A stretch of DNA of 64,000 nucleotides from Mastigamoeba balamuthi (Eukaryota > Evosea > Mastigamoebida > Mastigamoebidae): NCBI GenBank assembly GCA_902651635.1, contig CACRSC010000052.1:76012-140011 (forward strand), read 5' to 3'. Below the pieces are notes generated by a model. The model ran no database searches, was not told where the DNA came from, and saw nothing but the letters and a program-made list of their open reading frames with translations. Positions 1-12,340 of this stretch are shown here, piece after piece (the stretch's first letter is position 1; each line of letters begins with the position of its first letter). The translations under genes were made by a program, and so were the position numbers.

Positions 1-1279
1 CCGCCATACACACCCGCATTACCGCATCCCCCACCCCTCCCTCTCCCCCTTTCCTCGCTCTCCCCCCCAACAGCGCACGCACACATCTCCTCTTTTTAGT
101 ACAGCCCCCCTTTTTTTAATGCTTCTCGCTAGAACACGCTCCACTGCCCGCGCAGTGTTCACATGCGACACCTGGTCACGCTGTGCGCCTCCCCCGAGGA
201 CGCTCCTGGGCATGGGCAAGCGCCGCGGTGCGCGGGGTGGATTTCTCTGCGTTTCTCTCGCGCCCCTGACATGTTTTAAATTCCTGTGCATCTTTTTCTC
301 AGCTGTTTTTTCTCGTGCTTTCGGTTTTTCATACTGATCGCCCGCCAACGAGCGCGTCTGCGCCTGCTCGGATGCGAGCACGCTCCGCCCGAGCCGGAGC
401 GGTGCGTTGGTCCGGAATCGGCGCAACGGTAGCCCCGCTGCCTGCGAAACCGCGGGGGAATCCGCGTAGTTTCTCTGCATGGCGAGTTCGCCGCGCAGGC
501 GCGAATCGGAACCGCCGACCGCGCCCGCGGACCCCCGGGCGCGCCTCCCACGCCGAGCACTATTAGGCGAACCGCTCCCGCCTGCAGCGCGGGGAAACGA
601 CGCGGAAAAACGCGGCCGCCCCGGAATTGCCGAGACGGAAGGGCAGCGCAACAATTGAAGTTGACCCGTGCGAGATCAGGCCCGCCCTCTCCTCCCCGGC
701 GATTCCGCAGAGGAGCGCTCGCACCAGAGGGCAGGGGCCCCCCGCGCGGAGAAGTACAGGACAGGAAAGCCCCCCCCGCAGAGTGCCTTGCACACGTGGG
801 TGTGCACATGTGTGCGTCATCACTCATCAGTTGATCATCTGGGGTTCACTTGAACTTCAGTGTCAATGCCGAGGCAAAACCTCTCCCACAAAATCCGTCC
901 CAGCGGTGTTCTGCGCCGCCGCGGCCTCCGGGGCGGGTAAGGGTCCGAGCGGGTCAGACGTGATGGGGGATCGCGTGGGGCTGCTGGATCCAGTAAAGGC
1001 GGGCAGAGAAGGTGGGGACAATTTTGAATTGAGAAAAACTGCTAGTTAAGGAAACCAGCGCCTCCCGGCCGCTTCTCGCGCGTCGCCAGGGTCCTCGCGC
1101 CCCTCGCCCTGCACATTCTCGACCCGCGCGGAGCACCGAAATGCACTGAATTCCAGAGAAGAAGCACACAAGCAAAACGAAACCGGACGAGATTCGCAAG
1201 GGGGGCGCGATCCCAGAGGACAAAAATAACAACAGGGCAGCAAACGACACAAACGGCCCTAACGTGCCCTCCCCGCACA
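1..1279. other. No supportable gene; 5' flank of the cysteine-rich receptor gene
   Basis: Long open frames here on both strands are arginine/proline/glycine-rich and lack recognisable motifs, as expected by chance in GC-rich DNA. No splice-consistent exon chain was found. The last few hundred bases are presumably promoter and 5' UTR for the gene starting at 1280. A CAATTG palindrome lies at 652-657. Confidence 0.5.
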
Positions 1280-4200
1280 ATGCACCGTGCCACCGACCCC
1301 GCACCCCTGCCAGTCCTCGCGGCCCTGGCCCTTGCGCTGCTCTCCGTGTTGCCGTCGTTGGCCCTCGGAGCCGCTGCGACAACGGCGACGGAGACGACGA
1401 CGACGGCCACGGGCGACAGCAGCAGCAGCAGCAGCGACGCCAGCGGCGGCTCGGGGCGGTTCCTCGAGGTCTACGACTCGCCCCCGTACCGCCACACGTT
1501 CTTCACGCAGCGCTGGACGACGGGCATGTGCCCCATCTCCGGTGCGTCCCCCCCGTCGCTGCCTCCGTTTTCCCTTTTCTTCTTCCCAACGTCCTCACGC
1601 GTATTCCGACGCGTCCCGCCGGTGTTCACCGGTTCTCTCTGGCCCCGCTGGCCCCGCGGGCGGGTGGCTGACGGACCCGCAGTTTCGCAGATGCCGGACT
1701 GGACGGCGCTGCAGCTGTCGACACCGCCGACGTACCCGTGGAGGTACACGCGGATCACGTTCATGTCGGGCCTCGACAGGACCGACTCGCCGGACCCCGT
1801 GACGGCCGTCGGGACCGTCGTCATGAACGACATCGACATCAAGGACTCGGACCAGTCGCTCTCGGTCGGCAGCCGCCTGGCGACGCACGCGGTCACGTGG
1901 CAGTCGTGGCCCGTCAACAAGACCTACAACGAGATCCCCTGGGTCTCCATCGACCTCACCCCCTTCAACATGGGTCCGCCCCCCCTCTCCGCCGCGGCAT
2001 TGCATTGGCCCCCGCCCGACTCCAGTTCCCACGAATCTGCTCTCTGGCATTTCTCTGCTTCGGGGGTTTTCCTCGCCCGTTCTTGACGCATTTGGGAGCA
2101 TTGCATTTCCAGCGGGCGTATCTGAGCACGCTCTCAATTGACTCTCGGGGGGTGGCGGGTGGGCAGTGGTGATGAAGAAGGCGGCGTGGGTGGGGGTCTC
2201 CTACCGCGGGTGCGCGACGATCGGGCTGGGCTGCAGCTCGCAGAAGACGACGCACGGCAGGCTCGGCTGGGCCCAAGACCGCGTCGGCCTGCGCCGCTGG
2301 ACGGGCGAGACGGGCCAGAGACTCTACTATGACGCCCTTGCCATCCGCATCGAGGGGGAGCCCTACATCGGTCAGCCAACTGCCCCCCTCCCCCCCTCCC
2401 TCTCTGTCCCCCTTGGCGGCCCTTCTACGCGGGCAACGCACATGCGGCAAGGACCACCTGCCACACGAGGGAGAGCAGGGAAACTACAGGACAGGGGACC
2501 CGCTCCACGGCGCGGGGCTGCTGCCTCCCTCCCCCGCCAAAGCGCTGGAGCTCCTTGTTTTATAATGTGGAGAAGTCGCAGAGAGTACACAGCTATCGGC
2601 AATTGCTGACCTCGGTGGGCCGGTGCGCAGGTCCCCATCTGCTGCCGCAGGGGTGGGCATGCGCGCCCGAGATGTACAACGACGGCAGCACGTGCGACTG
2701 TGCGTGCGGCGACTGGGACCCCGACTGCGCCCTCGACCCGCACAGCGACCGGTGCCCCGACAACACCTCGTACATCTGCACGCAGGGGGGCTGGTGCGCG
2801 GACCCGGGCTGGAACGACACGTGCGACAGGCGCAACTACTTCAACTTTGACGGCTGCGACTGCGGCTGCGGGGGCTTCGCGGACCCCGACTGCCTCGACC
2901 CCTGGAACACAGTCAACTCGTGGACCTGCCCCGGCTACGTGTCTCCCACCTGCTCCATGCGGCCGCTGCCCTGGAGCCCTCTCTGCGTCGGTGCGCCCGC
3001 TTCCGCAGCGTCGCCGTCGCGGCTCACAAGGCCCCCGCGGCCCGCGCAGACCACTGGCAGTGCGACGCATCGCAGTTCAACGACGGCAAGATGTGCAACT
3101 GCGAGTGCGGATCGGAGGTGCTGGACCCGGACTGCTCCAACCGCAGCCTGCCGTCGACGTGCGACCCGCAGGGCATGGTCTGCTACAACGGCAAGTGCTC
3201 GGTGCCGCGCAACTGGACGTGCGCCCTCGCCGACTACGGCGGCACCAACTGCGAGTGCGGCTGCGGCGCCTGGGACACGGGCTGCAGCCTCCGCGACGGC
3301 ACGAGCACCTGCCGCACGGACCAGTTCTGCTCGCCCGACAACTTCACGTGCATCTTCATCGGCTGCGGCAACGGCTACAAGGAGTACAGCGAGCTCGAGG
3401 AGTGCGACGGCGGCTTCGCGTGCTTCCACAACTGCACGTGCATGCCCGGGTACGTGCAGATCGGCGGCGAGTACCGCCGCAACTGGTGCGACCCCATCTG
3501 CGGAGACGGTCGGCTCGTGGCACCCGAGGAGTGCGAGAAGGGCAACGCCTTCTGCCTCGCCAACTGCACGTGCATGCCGGGCCACCGCCGCTACACCAAC
3601 TCGAGCAACCTGTTCTGCGCCGGCTGCGGCAACTTCTTCCTCGACGACAACGAGTCGTACGCTCCGGCCACATGCTGCCCTGGCTTTTGTCGTGTTACGG
3701 AAACAGGAATAGTCCCCTGGGGGCTTGCAATCGCGTTCCCATTTCGAGGGCAACTGCTGCGGCATCGTGTGCAGTGTTGCCCAGTGGGAGAGCTCCAGAA
3801 ACCGCATACCCTCGAGGCTGTGCAGCGTCTCACGCGCATGCCTTCTGCCCACTGCAGGTGTGACGGCGGGCTGGGCTGCACGTCGTGCAACTGCACAGGC
3901 AACTACACGATGACGTCGCCGCCGAGCATACACTGCGTGCCCATCCAGCAGCCCGCCAGCGTCATCGAGATCTCCGGCTCCACGCAGACCGTCGAGAACA
4001 CGAGGGTGGCGCTCATCGCGGGCACGAGCGTCGGCGGCGGCGCGGCCGTCCTGCTGGTCGCGGGTGCCCTGCTGGCCGGGCTGTACATCCGCAAGGTCCG
4101 CAAGGGCCCGCGGGCGTTCAACTCGCCGATCGAGCTGGACGTCGGTAGCAGGGCGTCGTTCGTGCCGGCGTCCGAGGACGCGCTGACCATCGACCCCACG

Positions 4201-4620
4201 GCCCCCGTGGCGGCGCCCGAGTACGGCCTCGACAGCATGCCGTCGCCCGTGCCCAACTCGATGGACGTGCCCGTGTTCACGCTCAAGATCGACAGCCAGC
4301 ACATGCCGTCGCCCGCGATGGACTCGCCGCCGTCGCTCTGCGTGCCGTCGCTCAGCCTCGGCAACGTCGAGATCGAGACGGCGCACCCCAGCGACTCGCG
4401 CGACGTGCTCTCGGGGTCGTCGCAGGGGGCGCCTGCCCAGGCGCGCCCCAGCATCTTCCCGGCGACGGCGCTCAACGACACGGTCGTCGCCACCGACGGC
4501 AGCTCGTCCATCTCGCTCTCGTCGACCGACAGGGCCGCGCAGGTCTCCTCGATCCCCTCGTTCTACGGCATCGTCTCCATGACCCACGAGTCCGCGGGCC
4601 AGGCCACCAAGTCCACCTGA
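1280..4620 (+). CDS. Cysteine-rich type I membrane protein (six exons)
   Basis: Exons: 1280-1541, 1683-1973, 2167-2370, 2631-2990, 3050-3656, 3858-4620, giving about 828 residues. A signal peptide covers residues 1-30. An unrecognised extracellular region follows, with a Thr/Ser-rich stretch near residues 35-55. From about residue 252 to 600 the protein is built of cysteine modules of the form CNCECG...DPDC and CECGCGAWDTGC, then two units of the form CGDGR..APEEC and CTCMPG that resemble the Myxococcus-type cysteine-rich repeat. A single membrane helix lies near residues 624-651 (VALIAGTSVGGGAAVLLVAG), followed by a cytoplasmic tail of about 175 residues rich in Ser/Pro. The first four introns are all phase 1, so the extracellular exons are symmetrical; the last is phase 2. 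It is probably a cell-surface receptor or adhesion protein. The ligand is unknown and I recognise no named family for the whole protein. Confidence 0.75.
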
Positions 4621-5401
4621 GGGCCTCTCTCCCTCCCCTGCCGGCCCGCGGGCTCTGACCCCGCGGCGGTCCTCTGCTCGCCCAGCAGAGCAGCAGAGCG
4701 GCGGCCCCCTGTACATTTTTATCGCACAAGTACGCACGCACCGGAAACCACAAACCACTGCTCTCTCCTCCGGGATCCCGCACGCGCGCCCTGCTGCTGC
4801 CTCAGCCACTCGAGGCCGGAGTGCAATTGTGGCGTGCAAGGAAGAACTCCACCGGGCCTGAAGATAAAAGAGGGCTGCGCCGACGCCGGGTAGTCGTGAG
4901 GAAGGCTGCAGGCTGGGCTCTGGAGCTGTGCCCTCGAGAGCATCCGGGGATCACCGGGGCAGCCTGCTGCCTGTCGAGGAGAGGAAATCCGCTCGCCCAC
5001 ACTGCACTGCAGGCTCACTTTGTTTGCCTTTTTGAGGCGTCGAGTGCTGACACGTAGACAAAGCCCTCAGCACATACCAGCACACCCTCCCAGGGATGGG
5101 AGAGGCGGCTCCCAGCACCGCTGCTGTGCGAGACGGCTCGTCGCCTCGCGAGACATGCAGAACGAGGCGAACAACCCAATTCAGCGCCATTTCTGACAAT
5201 CAACGGGGTTTACACCGAAAGTGCAGATGACGTCACAACGCACAGCAGTCCCCCCTTGGAGGGAATCTCCGCCGGTTAGAACCCCACCCACACTCTGAAC
5301 GCTGTCGGCTACAGTAAACACTTCTCGCCACACCCCACAACCCCCCACACCACCTCCGGACCACCCGAGGCACCACAGGCAACACAGGCAACACAGGGGC
5401 G
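4621..5401. other. Intergenic, nothing recognised
   Basis: About 780 bases between two same-strand genes. It should hold the 3' UTR of the cysteine-rich receptor and the promoter of the RCC1-like gene. No RNA gene, repeat or convincing ORF was seen. Confidence 0.5.
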
Positions 5402-7478
5402 ATGCGGGACCTCGCTACGATGCTGCTGGCGGCTCTGCCGCTGCTGCCGCTGCTGCCGTCGCTGGTGCTGGCGCTGCGCGTGCCCGTCAGCGCGTCTGAC
5501 AGGTCGACGTGCGCCGTCGTCTCGTCGGGCAGCGCCGTCCGCTGCTGGGGCGACGCCGCCAACCGCACGCCGCTCGAGGCAGCCCGCGGCAGGCGCTGGG
5601 TCAGCGTCTGCAGCGGCGCAGGGCAGTCGACGTACGTCTGCGCCCTCGACGACGCGGGCAACGCGACGTGCGTGGGCCTCGACAGGCCGTCGCCCCCGGA
5701 CCCCCTCGACGCCCTCGCCTGCACCAACAGCTTCGCCTGCGGCATCCTCAGGTGCGCGGGTCCTCCCACAGGCCCTGCCTGACCTGCCTGTGAACACAAC
5801 ACCAGCAACAGGCGCCCACCCCTTTCGGGCAGAGGTCCACAGCCCCTCAGCCCCCGTTTCGATTTTGCCTGTAATTCCGCGAATTCCTCTCCGGGCCTCA
5901 GTGGCTGCGGGTGGCCTCGTGGCCGCCGTGCGGCGTGTCGGCCTCGTGCCACGCCCCGCACTGGGGGAGGGCACAGCGGCGCTGGTTTGCACGGCGGTGT
6001 TTTTCTCTTTGTTTTTTCAAGTTTGGATGGATGTGCACGTTGGTGACGAAGTATGTGGATCGTGTACCACCGCGAAGTGAACGTTGCCCACGGAGAGTGG
6101 ACTGACCACCGCACCGCATTCGTCCAAAGGTCGACAGGCAAAGCTGTGTGCTGGGGCACGGGCGCCCGCGACGACTCGTCGGGGAACGCGTACGTGGACA
6201 TCTGCAAGGGCAGGGGCTTCGCCTGCGGGGCCACCAGGGACGGCAGGGCCTCCTGCTGGGGCTCCCCGGACCTCGGAGCCCTCACGCTCCCGTTCGATGC
6301 CCACCGGAGCGTCCTGGGCGTGTCGTGCGGCACCACGCATGCGTGCGCGGTGCTCTCCAGCGGCAACACCGTCTGCTGGGCCAACGACGCCGTCCGCTCG
6401 TCGACGCCAGTGGCCACACCGACATCGTGGGCCTCGGGCGGCGACGTCGCGTGCGCGGCAGACGACGGGCAGCTGCAGTGCTGGGGCGACGCGTCGTACG
6501 GCCAGACGAGCGTGCCCGAGCTCCCGGCGGGCCTCAAGTGGGAGACGGTCAGCGTGGGGCTGCGCCACGTGTGCGGCGTCGCCTCGGACGGGGCCACGAG
6601 GTGCTGGGGTCAGGCCCCAGCGGAGGCAGCGGCAGCCATCGACAACTGTGCGTACTCCCGCGCGCCGCTCCTGCCGCTCTGACCGGCACGCGCAGTCACG
6701 AGGGAGGAGATGTGCTCGTGGCACGACGCCGGGACATGCGGGTCCTTTGATTGCGTCTTCAACGGCACTCAGTGCGTCCCCAGGCCTCCCGTCCTCTCCG
6801 CCAGCAGCTCCGCCACGTCGTCGAGCTCCTGGGAGTCGTCCGCCATCAGCAGCGCCGTCAGCAGCAGCAGCAGCATGGGCGTGTCGTCGAGCGCAAAGAC
6901 CGCACTGAGCAGCAGCAGCGTCCGCCAGCAGCGCCGTCAGCAGCAGCAGCAGCACGGGAGTGTCGTCGAGCGCAAAGTCCGCACTGAGCAGCAGCAGCAG
7001 CAGCGTGAGGGCGTCGTCGACGGCGTGGGTGGTGCCGCTGGCGACGTCGTCGGAGATGGAGCAGTGCCAGGGCGAGCACACGGCGTGCGCCACACTCGAG
7101 GTCACGATGCCCCCGGGGACGCCGCTCGACGTGCGCCAGCTCGAGCGCGACCTCCGCGACGAGCTGAACATCACCGCCGGAGACGTCACCATCCTCGTCC
7201 GTGACACCCACGGCGACGTCTATCTCCTGCTCGTCGTCATCACCGACGACGGCACCGGAGGGGACAGTGGCAGCTGCGAGAAAAAGGTCGAGGACCTGAG
7301 CAGGCTCGTCAAGAACCCCTCGAGCGGGCTGTGGAAGAAGTCCTCGGGCCGGTTCATCAACAAGGAATACGGCGTCAAGGTCATCCCCAAGGTCCGAGCA
7401 GCGGGCTACGCGCTCGCGGCACCCGTGAGGGCCGTCGCTGCGGGGCTAGTCGCTGCGTTCCTGCTAGTGGGTATGTAA
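5402..7478 (+). CDS. Secreted or membrane-anchored RCC1-like repeat protein
   Basis: Exons 5402-5751, 6130-6647 and 6696 onward, ending at 7478. Residues 1-26 are a hydrophobic signal peptide. Residues 30-290 hold repeats with the signature of extracellular RCC1/CR4-type beta-propellers: CWGDA, CWGTG, CWGSP, CWAND and CWGQ, with intervening VCALDDAGN, ACGATRDG and ACAVLSSGN. A serine tract follows, then a compact unidentified domain starting EQCQGEHTACATLEV and a hydrophobic C-terminus (VAAGLVAAFLLVGM) that could be a membrane or GPI anchor. The reading frame changes inside the serine tract. A 58-base intron at 6920-6977 (GTCCGC donor, AAAG acceptor) would restore it and give 530 residues. 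An indel from the 79-base tandem duplication is the alternative. The RCC1-like fold is well supported; the ligand is unknown. Confidence 0.7.
6848..6998 (+). repeat. Tandem duplication of about 79 bases in a serine-codon tract
   Basis: The block that begins AGCAGCGCCGTCAGCAGC at 6848 starts again at 6927, with nearly the same order of AGC runs, GTGTCGTCGAGCGCAAAG and GCACTGAGCAGC. The offset of 79 is not a multiple of three, so the duplication itself shifts the reading frame of the RCC1-like gene unless an intron is spliced out. Confidence 0.8.
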
Positions 7479-7742
7479 AGCTCTCTACAGGGTTACCATT
7501 GCCTGCGCACAATAGCGCACGCGCAAAGGGGTCGTCGAGTGCACACAACATAACAACGTGACCAGCCCAGCTTGGGATTGCAACACACCCCTGTTGTGGG
7601 CCACAAGGCGGAGCACTGCAAGCCACCCGTTGCCCTTATATGCAAACTTGTATTAGATGTGAGCCATGTCCCTAGAGCGAAACGTAGGCCAAGCGTGAGT
7701 GCGGGGGGTGGTGGGGAGAATAAAACACACACACGGCAGCCC

Positions 7743-10700
7743 TCACTTGGCCTCGACGAGCTGCAGGAACGCCTTGAGGTGGTCCGGGTCGTGGCCCACA
7801 AAGAAGCGCTTTCTGTCCTCGAGCCTCTGCGCGAGCTCGCGGTCCCTGCGCTCGGCGAGCACGAAGACTCGAATGGCGATGGCGGGCACTATCTTCCTGC
7901 TGTAGCGGATGACCCTGTCGGCAGCCCTGCGACCCCCGTCGTTCTCGCGGCAGAAGCTTGTCACGACGACTGTCTTGGTGGCGACCTCGGGCCCGTGCTC
8001 GCGCAGCCACGCGGCGTAGAGGCGCGAGGAGCTCAGCGCCACGACGGCCGTCTCGCGCAGGTGGAAGAGGAACATCATGTACTTGTGCGCCTCGTCCTGG
8101 TCGGCCACGCAGACCAGTATCTTCTCCGCAGCCCTGGCCTCGCTCGGCAGCGGCTCCGCGGGCAGCACAGGCTCGAAGGGCAGCCCCCTGACGCGCTGCA
8201 GGTGCCGCGTGAGCCCCAGCAGGTCCGTGAACCTCGCGAACTCGCCGGCAGTGACCACACCGGCCTTCCGGAGCGTCATGTCCTCGACCACCCGCAGCGC
8301 CCCGGCTTCGTCGAGCCCTCCGCCCACCGCCTCCTGCGCGTACTCGACCAGCGCCGCCGCGAAGTTCTCCGCGGAGACCTCGTCCGCGGCCTGCAAGCGC
8401 CCGGGGGAGGTCGTCAGCGAGGCAGGGAAGCCGCAGCGGAGCAGAGAGGGCACGAAGTGCTGCAGCCAAAACTGCCGGGCCTCGTCGTCGACAAAGTCGT
8501 CGAGGTACGGGCGGCCGCGCTCCTCCTCGGCCACGCGCAGCGCGTCGACGCGCAGGGCCGACCTGGCGACGACCTTGGCCGCGAGGAACCGCATGTGCAG
8601 CACGCGCAGCGCCTCGGCCAGCGGCGCGCGCTTCTTGAGGTCGGCCTGCCGCGCCCTCGCCAGCCGCGGGGCCACGCGCAGCGCCCCGTCGACAAACGCC
8701 TGCGAGGCGCCCGCGAACCCCGCGCCCCCGGCGCCGCACGCGTGCAGCAGCACGTCGATCTCGTCGAGCTCCTGGTCGAGCGCCCGGATGTCGCCCAGCG
8801 AGTCTGCGGCCTGCGACTGCTGCGCCAGCGCCGCGCGCGCCTGCGCCACGCGCTCGACGGCGTCTGCGAGGGCCTCGCGGGCGGCTTCGGCCTCGTCTGC
8901 GCTGCCCGCGGCGTCTGCGGGGATCTTGGGGCGCTGCTGCTCGGCGAGGACGGCCGAGTGCACGTCCGCCAGCCACGCGGCGCGCTCGGCCTCGGTCTCG
9001 AACGAGAGCACGAGGGCCGCGTCGTCGAGCCTGTTCCTGTCGCCGTCGTCGCCGCCGAGCAGCGCCGCGCAGTGGAACAGCTTGGGGTCGCAGCAGAGGT
9101 GCGTGTGCTCGGCGGGCGGGATCTCGCAGACGTGCGCCTGGCCGATGGGCGTCTGCGAGTGCAGGACCAGCTTGGACGAGAGCTTCTGCTTCGACGCCCG
9201 TATCAGCTTGTCGTTGAACACGATGTACGTCATCGGCTGCACGGCGTTGCACGTGTGAGACTCCCGCGGGGTGGCCCAACAAGGGAGGCCATCGCCAGCA
9301 CGCACCTGCGGCGAGGCCCAGAGGTCGTCCAGCGGCCTCTCCTGTATGACGCCTTCCCGGATGAGCCTCCTGTGCGGCTCCACCACCCGTAGGCTCTTCC
9401 CCGACTGCGCAGGCAGGCCAGCGGGAGGCGCAGGAGCGCAAGGGAGCGAGTGAGCAGCGAGAGAGGCGGCGCCAGACAGCAGGGAGGGGGTGTGCCTTGG
9501 TGACGACTCTGCCCTGGATCTCGATGAGCTTGGCGCGCGTGTCCTCGTCCCTCTTGCACTGGTTGACGACGGCGCAGACGGCGCTGACCTTGTCGAAGGC
9601 CTGCTCGAGCTCCTTGACCTCGGGGTCCTCGGGGTTGGTGTGCCTGATGATCTCCCTCAGCAGCAGCGGGTACTTGCACAGCCCTGCAGGCGCCCAGTGC
9701 GCGCGCTGAGCCGAGCCGAGCGGTGCGCGTGGGGCGTGGGGCGTGCGTACGCTGGACGGGCTTGATGAGGAAGGCGCAGAGGTCGAGCTTGTTGCACTGG
9801 GGCAGGCGGGAGCACTCTGCGAGGAAGGCGTCGAGCTGTGCGTGCTTGGCGCGCAGCCTGTCGACCGTCTCGGCCTGCGCTGCCGCGTTGGCGCAGTAGA
9901 GCGAGTACATCTTGAAGTAGTCGCCGAGGCGCACGAAGCTGCGGCCGACGCTGGCGCCGCCGTCGAGGGCCTTGCAGAGCTCGGCGCTGATCGAGGTGAT
10001 GGTGTCGAGGTTCGAGAAGACGCTCACCAGCTGCTCCGCGCTCAGCAGCCCCCGCGACCGCGCGCCCTCGTAGAACACCTGCCCCACCACCCCCCCCAGC
10101 ACCGCTCAGCCGCCTTCCCCTCGTGCTACTCCCCAGGCCTCCCCAGGGCGCGCCCTCTCGTGGCGTGTCCACGTGGATTCGGAATCGGCAACGGCAAAGC
10201 AGACAGGGGGGAACAGAGAGACAGAAAGCGGCTGCAGTTCCTTTCCCCAGGGACAGAGGGGACCAGAGGGCCCACAGAGCACGGAAGACGCACAGCCCCC
10301 CTCCCTTCCCACCCGCCCTCCGCCCGCCCACCAGCGCGCACCGTGCGGACGAGCAGCAGGTCGTCGAGGTAGGCGCGCTCTGTGCTGATGAGCTCTGCGA
10401 CGGCCATCTCGCGGGGCGTCTTCCTCCTCTCGTCCCCCTGCTGCTCCTGCTGTTCCTGCTGCTCCTGCTGCTCCTGCTGCTCCTGCTGCTCCTGCCCCTG
10501 CTGCTGCTGCTGCTGGTGGCGCTGCCTGCGGGGCGGGGGCGAGGGGGCAGCGCGGGCAGGGGGCGGGCTGCCGACAGCGAGGGCCCTGGGACTGAGCAGC
10601 ATGGGGCTCGACCCGTACCGCTCGCACAGCCGCCTGCTGCCCGCCGCCCACGCCGCCGCCGGCGCGCTCGACCTCGGCGTCGGGGGCAGCGGCAGCGGCC

Positions 10701-10965
10701 TGTACTGCGTCGCTCGCTGCCCCGGGGGCGTCGGCAGCGCTCTGCTGCCCCCCGCTGCCTGTGTTGACTGCTGTGCCGACTGCTGTGCTGCCTGTGCTGA
10801 GTGGGAGCACAGGGAGACCGTCGCCAGTGACGAGACCGAGCGCAGGTGGCCGCAGCCCGCTGCACGCGGCACGGGCGGGGGCGGGGGGTCGCGCAGGGGC
10901 GGCGGCGTGTGCGGGGAGGCGTCGCAGGGGCCTGCGGGGGCTGCGGGGTCTGCGGTGGCCGACAT
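7743..10965 (-). CDS. Rho guanine nucleotide exchange factor (DH-PH) with EF-hand-like and receiver-like C-terminus
   Basis: Exons (minus): 10965-10342, 10078-9751, 9683-9496, 9404-9306, 9236-7743, giving 910 residues. Residues 1-185 are Pro/Gln-rich with a QEQQEQQ run. The DH domain (about 186-380) shows STERAYLDDLLLV, GLLSAEQLVSVFSNL and the diagnostic FLIKPVQRLCKYPLLLRE, so it should activate a Rho-family GTPase. A PH domain follows (about 381-513; HRRLIREG, TYIVFND, FETEAERAAWLADV). Residues 664-763 resemble a helical EF-hand-like module (FWLQHF, VSAENF, VVTAGEFARFTDLLG). Residues 784-909 form an alpha/beta domain (ILVCVADQDE, VVALSSSRL, KTVVVTSF, IAIRVFVLA) that also ends the ROCO protein at 21189-25111. 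The third intron (9405-9495) appears to be GC-AG. Start chosen at the first ATG in frame with the DH exon. Confidence 0.85.
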
Positions 10966-12340
10966 GGGGGGCGCAGTGCTCTCTCTGCGGTGCTCTGCGG
11001 TGCTCTGCGGGGCTCTGCGGGGCTCTGGCGGTGCCGGGCAGTGGTGCTCGGGGGTGGGGTGTGTGGTCCCTTTTCGCAACGGCGCCCCACGACTCTCTGG
11101 GGTGCGTGCTGCAGGGTGGGGGTGGGGTGGGTGGTTGGGGGATTCGGCGAGACACCCGTTGAGCAGATATTCCCTGCAGGAATCTCCGCGCTCGCGTATC
11201 TTCTGTGCACGTTGCCCCGAATTGGGCAAAGAAAGCAGAAAACGGACTCTGCAGAGGAAAACGTCTTCCACTACACACACAGAAATTCGCACCAGAGTCC
11301 GTTGGGCGGCCGACAACAATGAAAAAGAGCAAACTGCGATAGTGTTTGAAGCACAGCAGGTCGCATGCGAGGGCCGCAGGCGCACCTCGCCCATGGCCGG
11401 GGGGGAATAGGGCTGGTGGCGGCCAGATCACGAGTGCCACGGGGGCTTGTGGCTGGTGTGGCGGGTTCCGCGACAACATGGCTTTTGACTTAGATGCCAC
11501 GTTTGGTTGGCTCCTCCTCGCCATTGCCATTCTCGGTTTTCGTTTTCCTCGCTTCCCTTTTGGGTTGCCGGCTGCGTCTTTCTGTGCGGTTGGCAGCGTG
11601 GCTTTCTGCGGCTGGCGTGCGATGCCGCTCCAAGACACAGCCGTTGGGCCCCCCGCGAGGGTGGTGCCCATTCGCCGTGTGTCGCACATCCCGGAGACAC
11701 CTGCCACCGAATCAGCACCTCAGTTGGCCATTCGGATGCCACCAGCTCCTTCTGGTCTGCTATGCGATTCCACTCTTTTGTCGAGTGGTAGAGGATAGCA
11801 GAGTTACCAAACCTCATGGGTGAATTCTGTGATGTGTTGTGCAGCCTTATGGATCATTAAATGCCCCACCACATACAGTTCTTCATTGCATTTCAGTCTG
11901 AATTCAGTCGGCCTCTTCGGGGGGATACCCTGTGTTACATAAGATATTTGGACTAGTCGGAAGAATCGACCCCCCGACGAACCACCAAACCAGGACAAGT
12001 TTGAGGCCAGGAGGGCTCAGAGAGACATCTTCATGGCCTTGCTTAATGGCGGGCTATCAGAGCCCCCGATTCTTTAGGAGTGTGGAGTCAGTGAGCGAGC
12101 GAAACCGAGAGTTGTGAGGAAGGAGGGGAGCCTGTTGATGACACGCGCCTTCCTGCACCGCACTCTGGAAACCGTTACAGAATCAGGCGCAAGATCTTCG
12201 GGAGCGAACGCGCTGCTGATGTCACTGCTGGTGACGTGAATTGGAGCCGGTGTGGAGTGTCCGGTGGGCCGCGATCGATCCAAACGCCCAAAACCAACGG
12301 CACCAACACACACGCACACGCCAACCACCCTTGCGTTTCT
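10966..12340. other. Divergent intergenic region, no gene supported
   Basis: Lies between the RhoGEF start (minus) and Sib-like copy A (plus), so it should hold both promoters. Open frames around 11428-11823 exist on both strands but show no conserved motif or splice pattern. Base composition becomes more balanced from about 11200 to 12100. Confidence 0.5.

Noticed and set aside
19-654. 211-codon minus-strand open frame at the left edge
   Set aside because: Arg/Pro/Gly-rich sequence with no motif and overlapping equally long frames on the other strand; typical of chance ORFs in GC-rich DNA.
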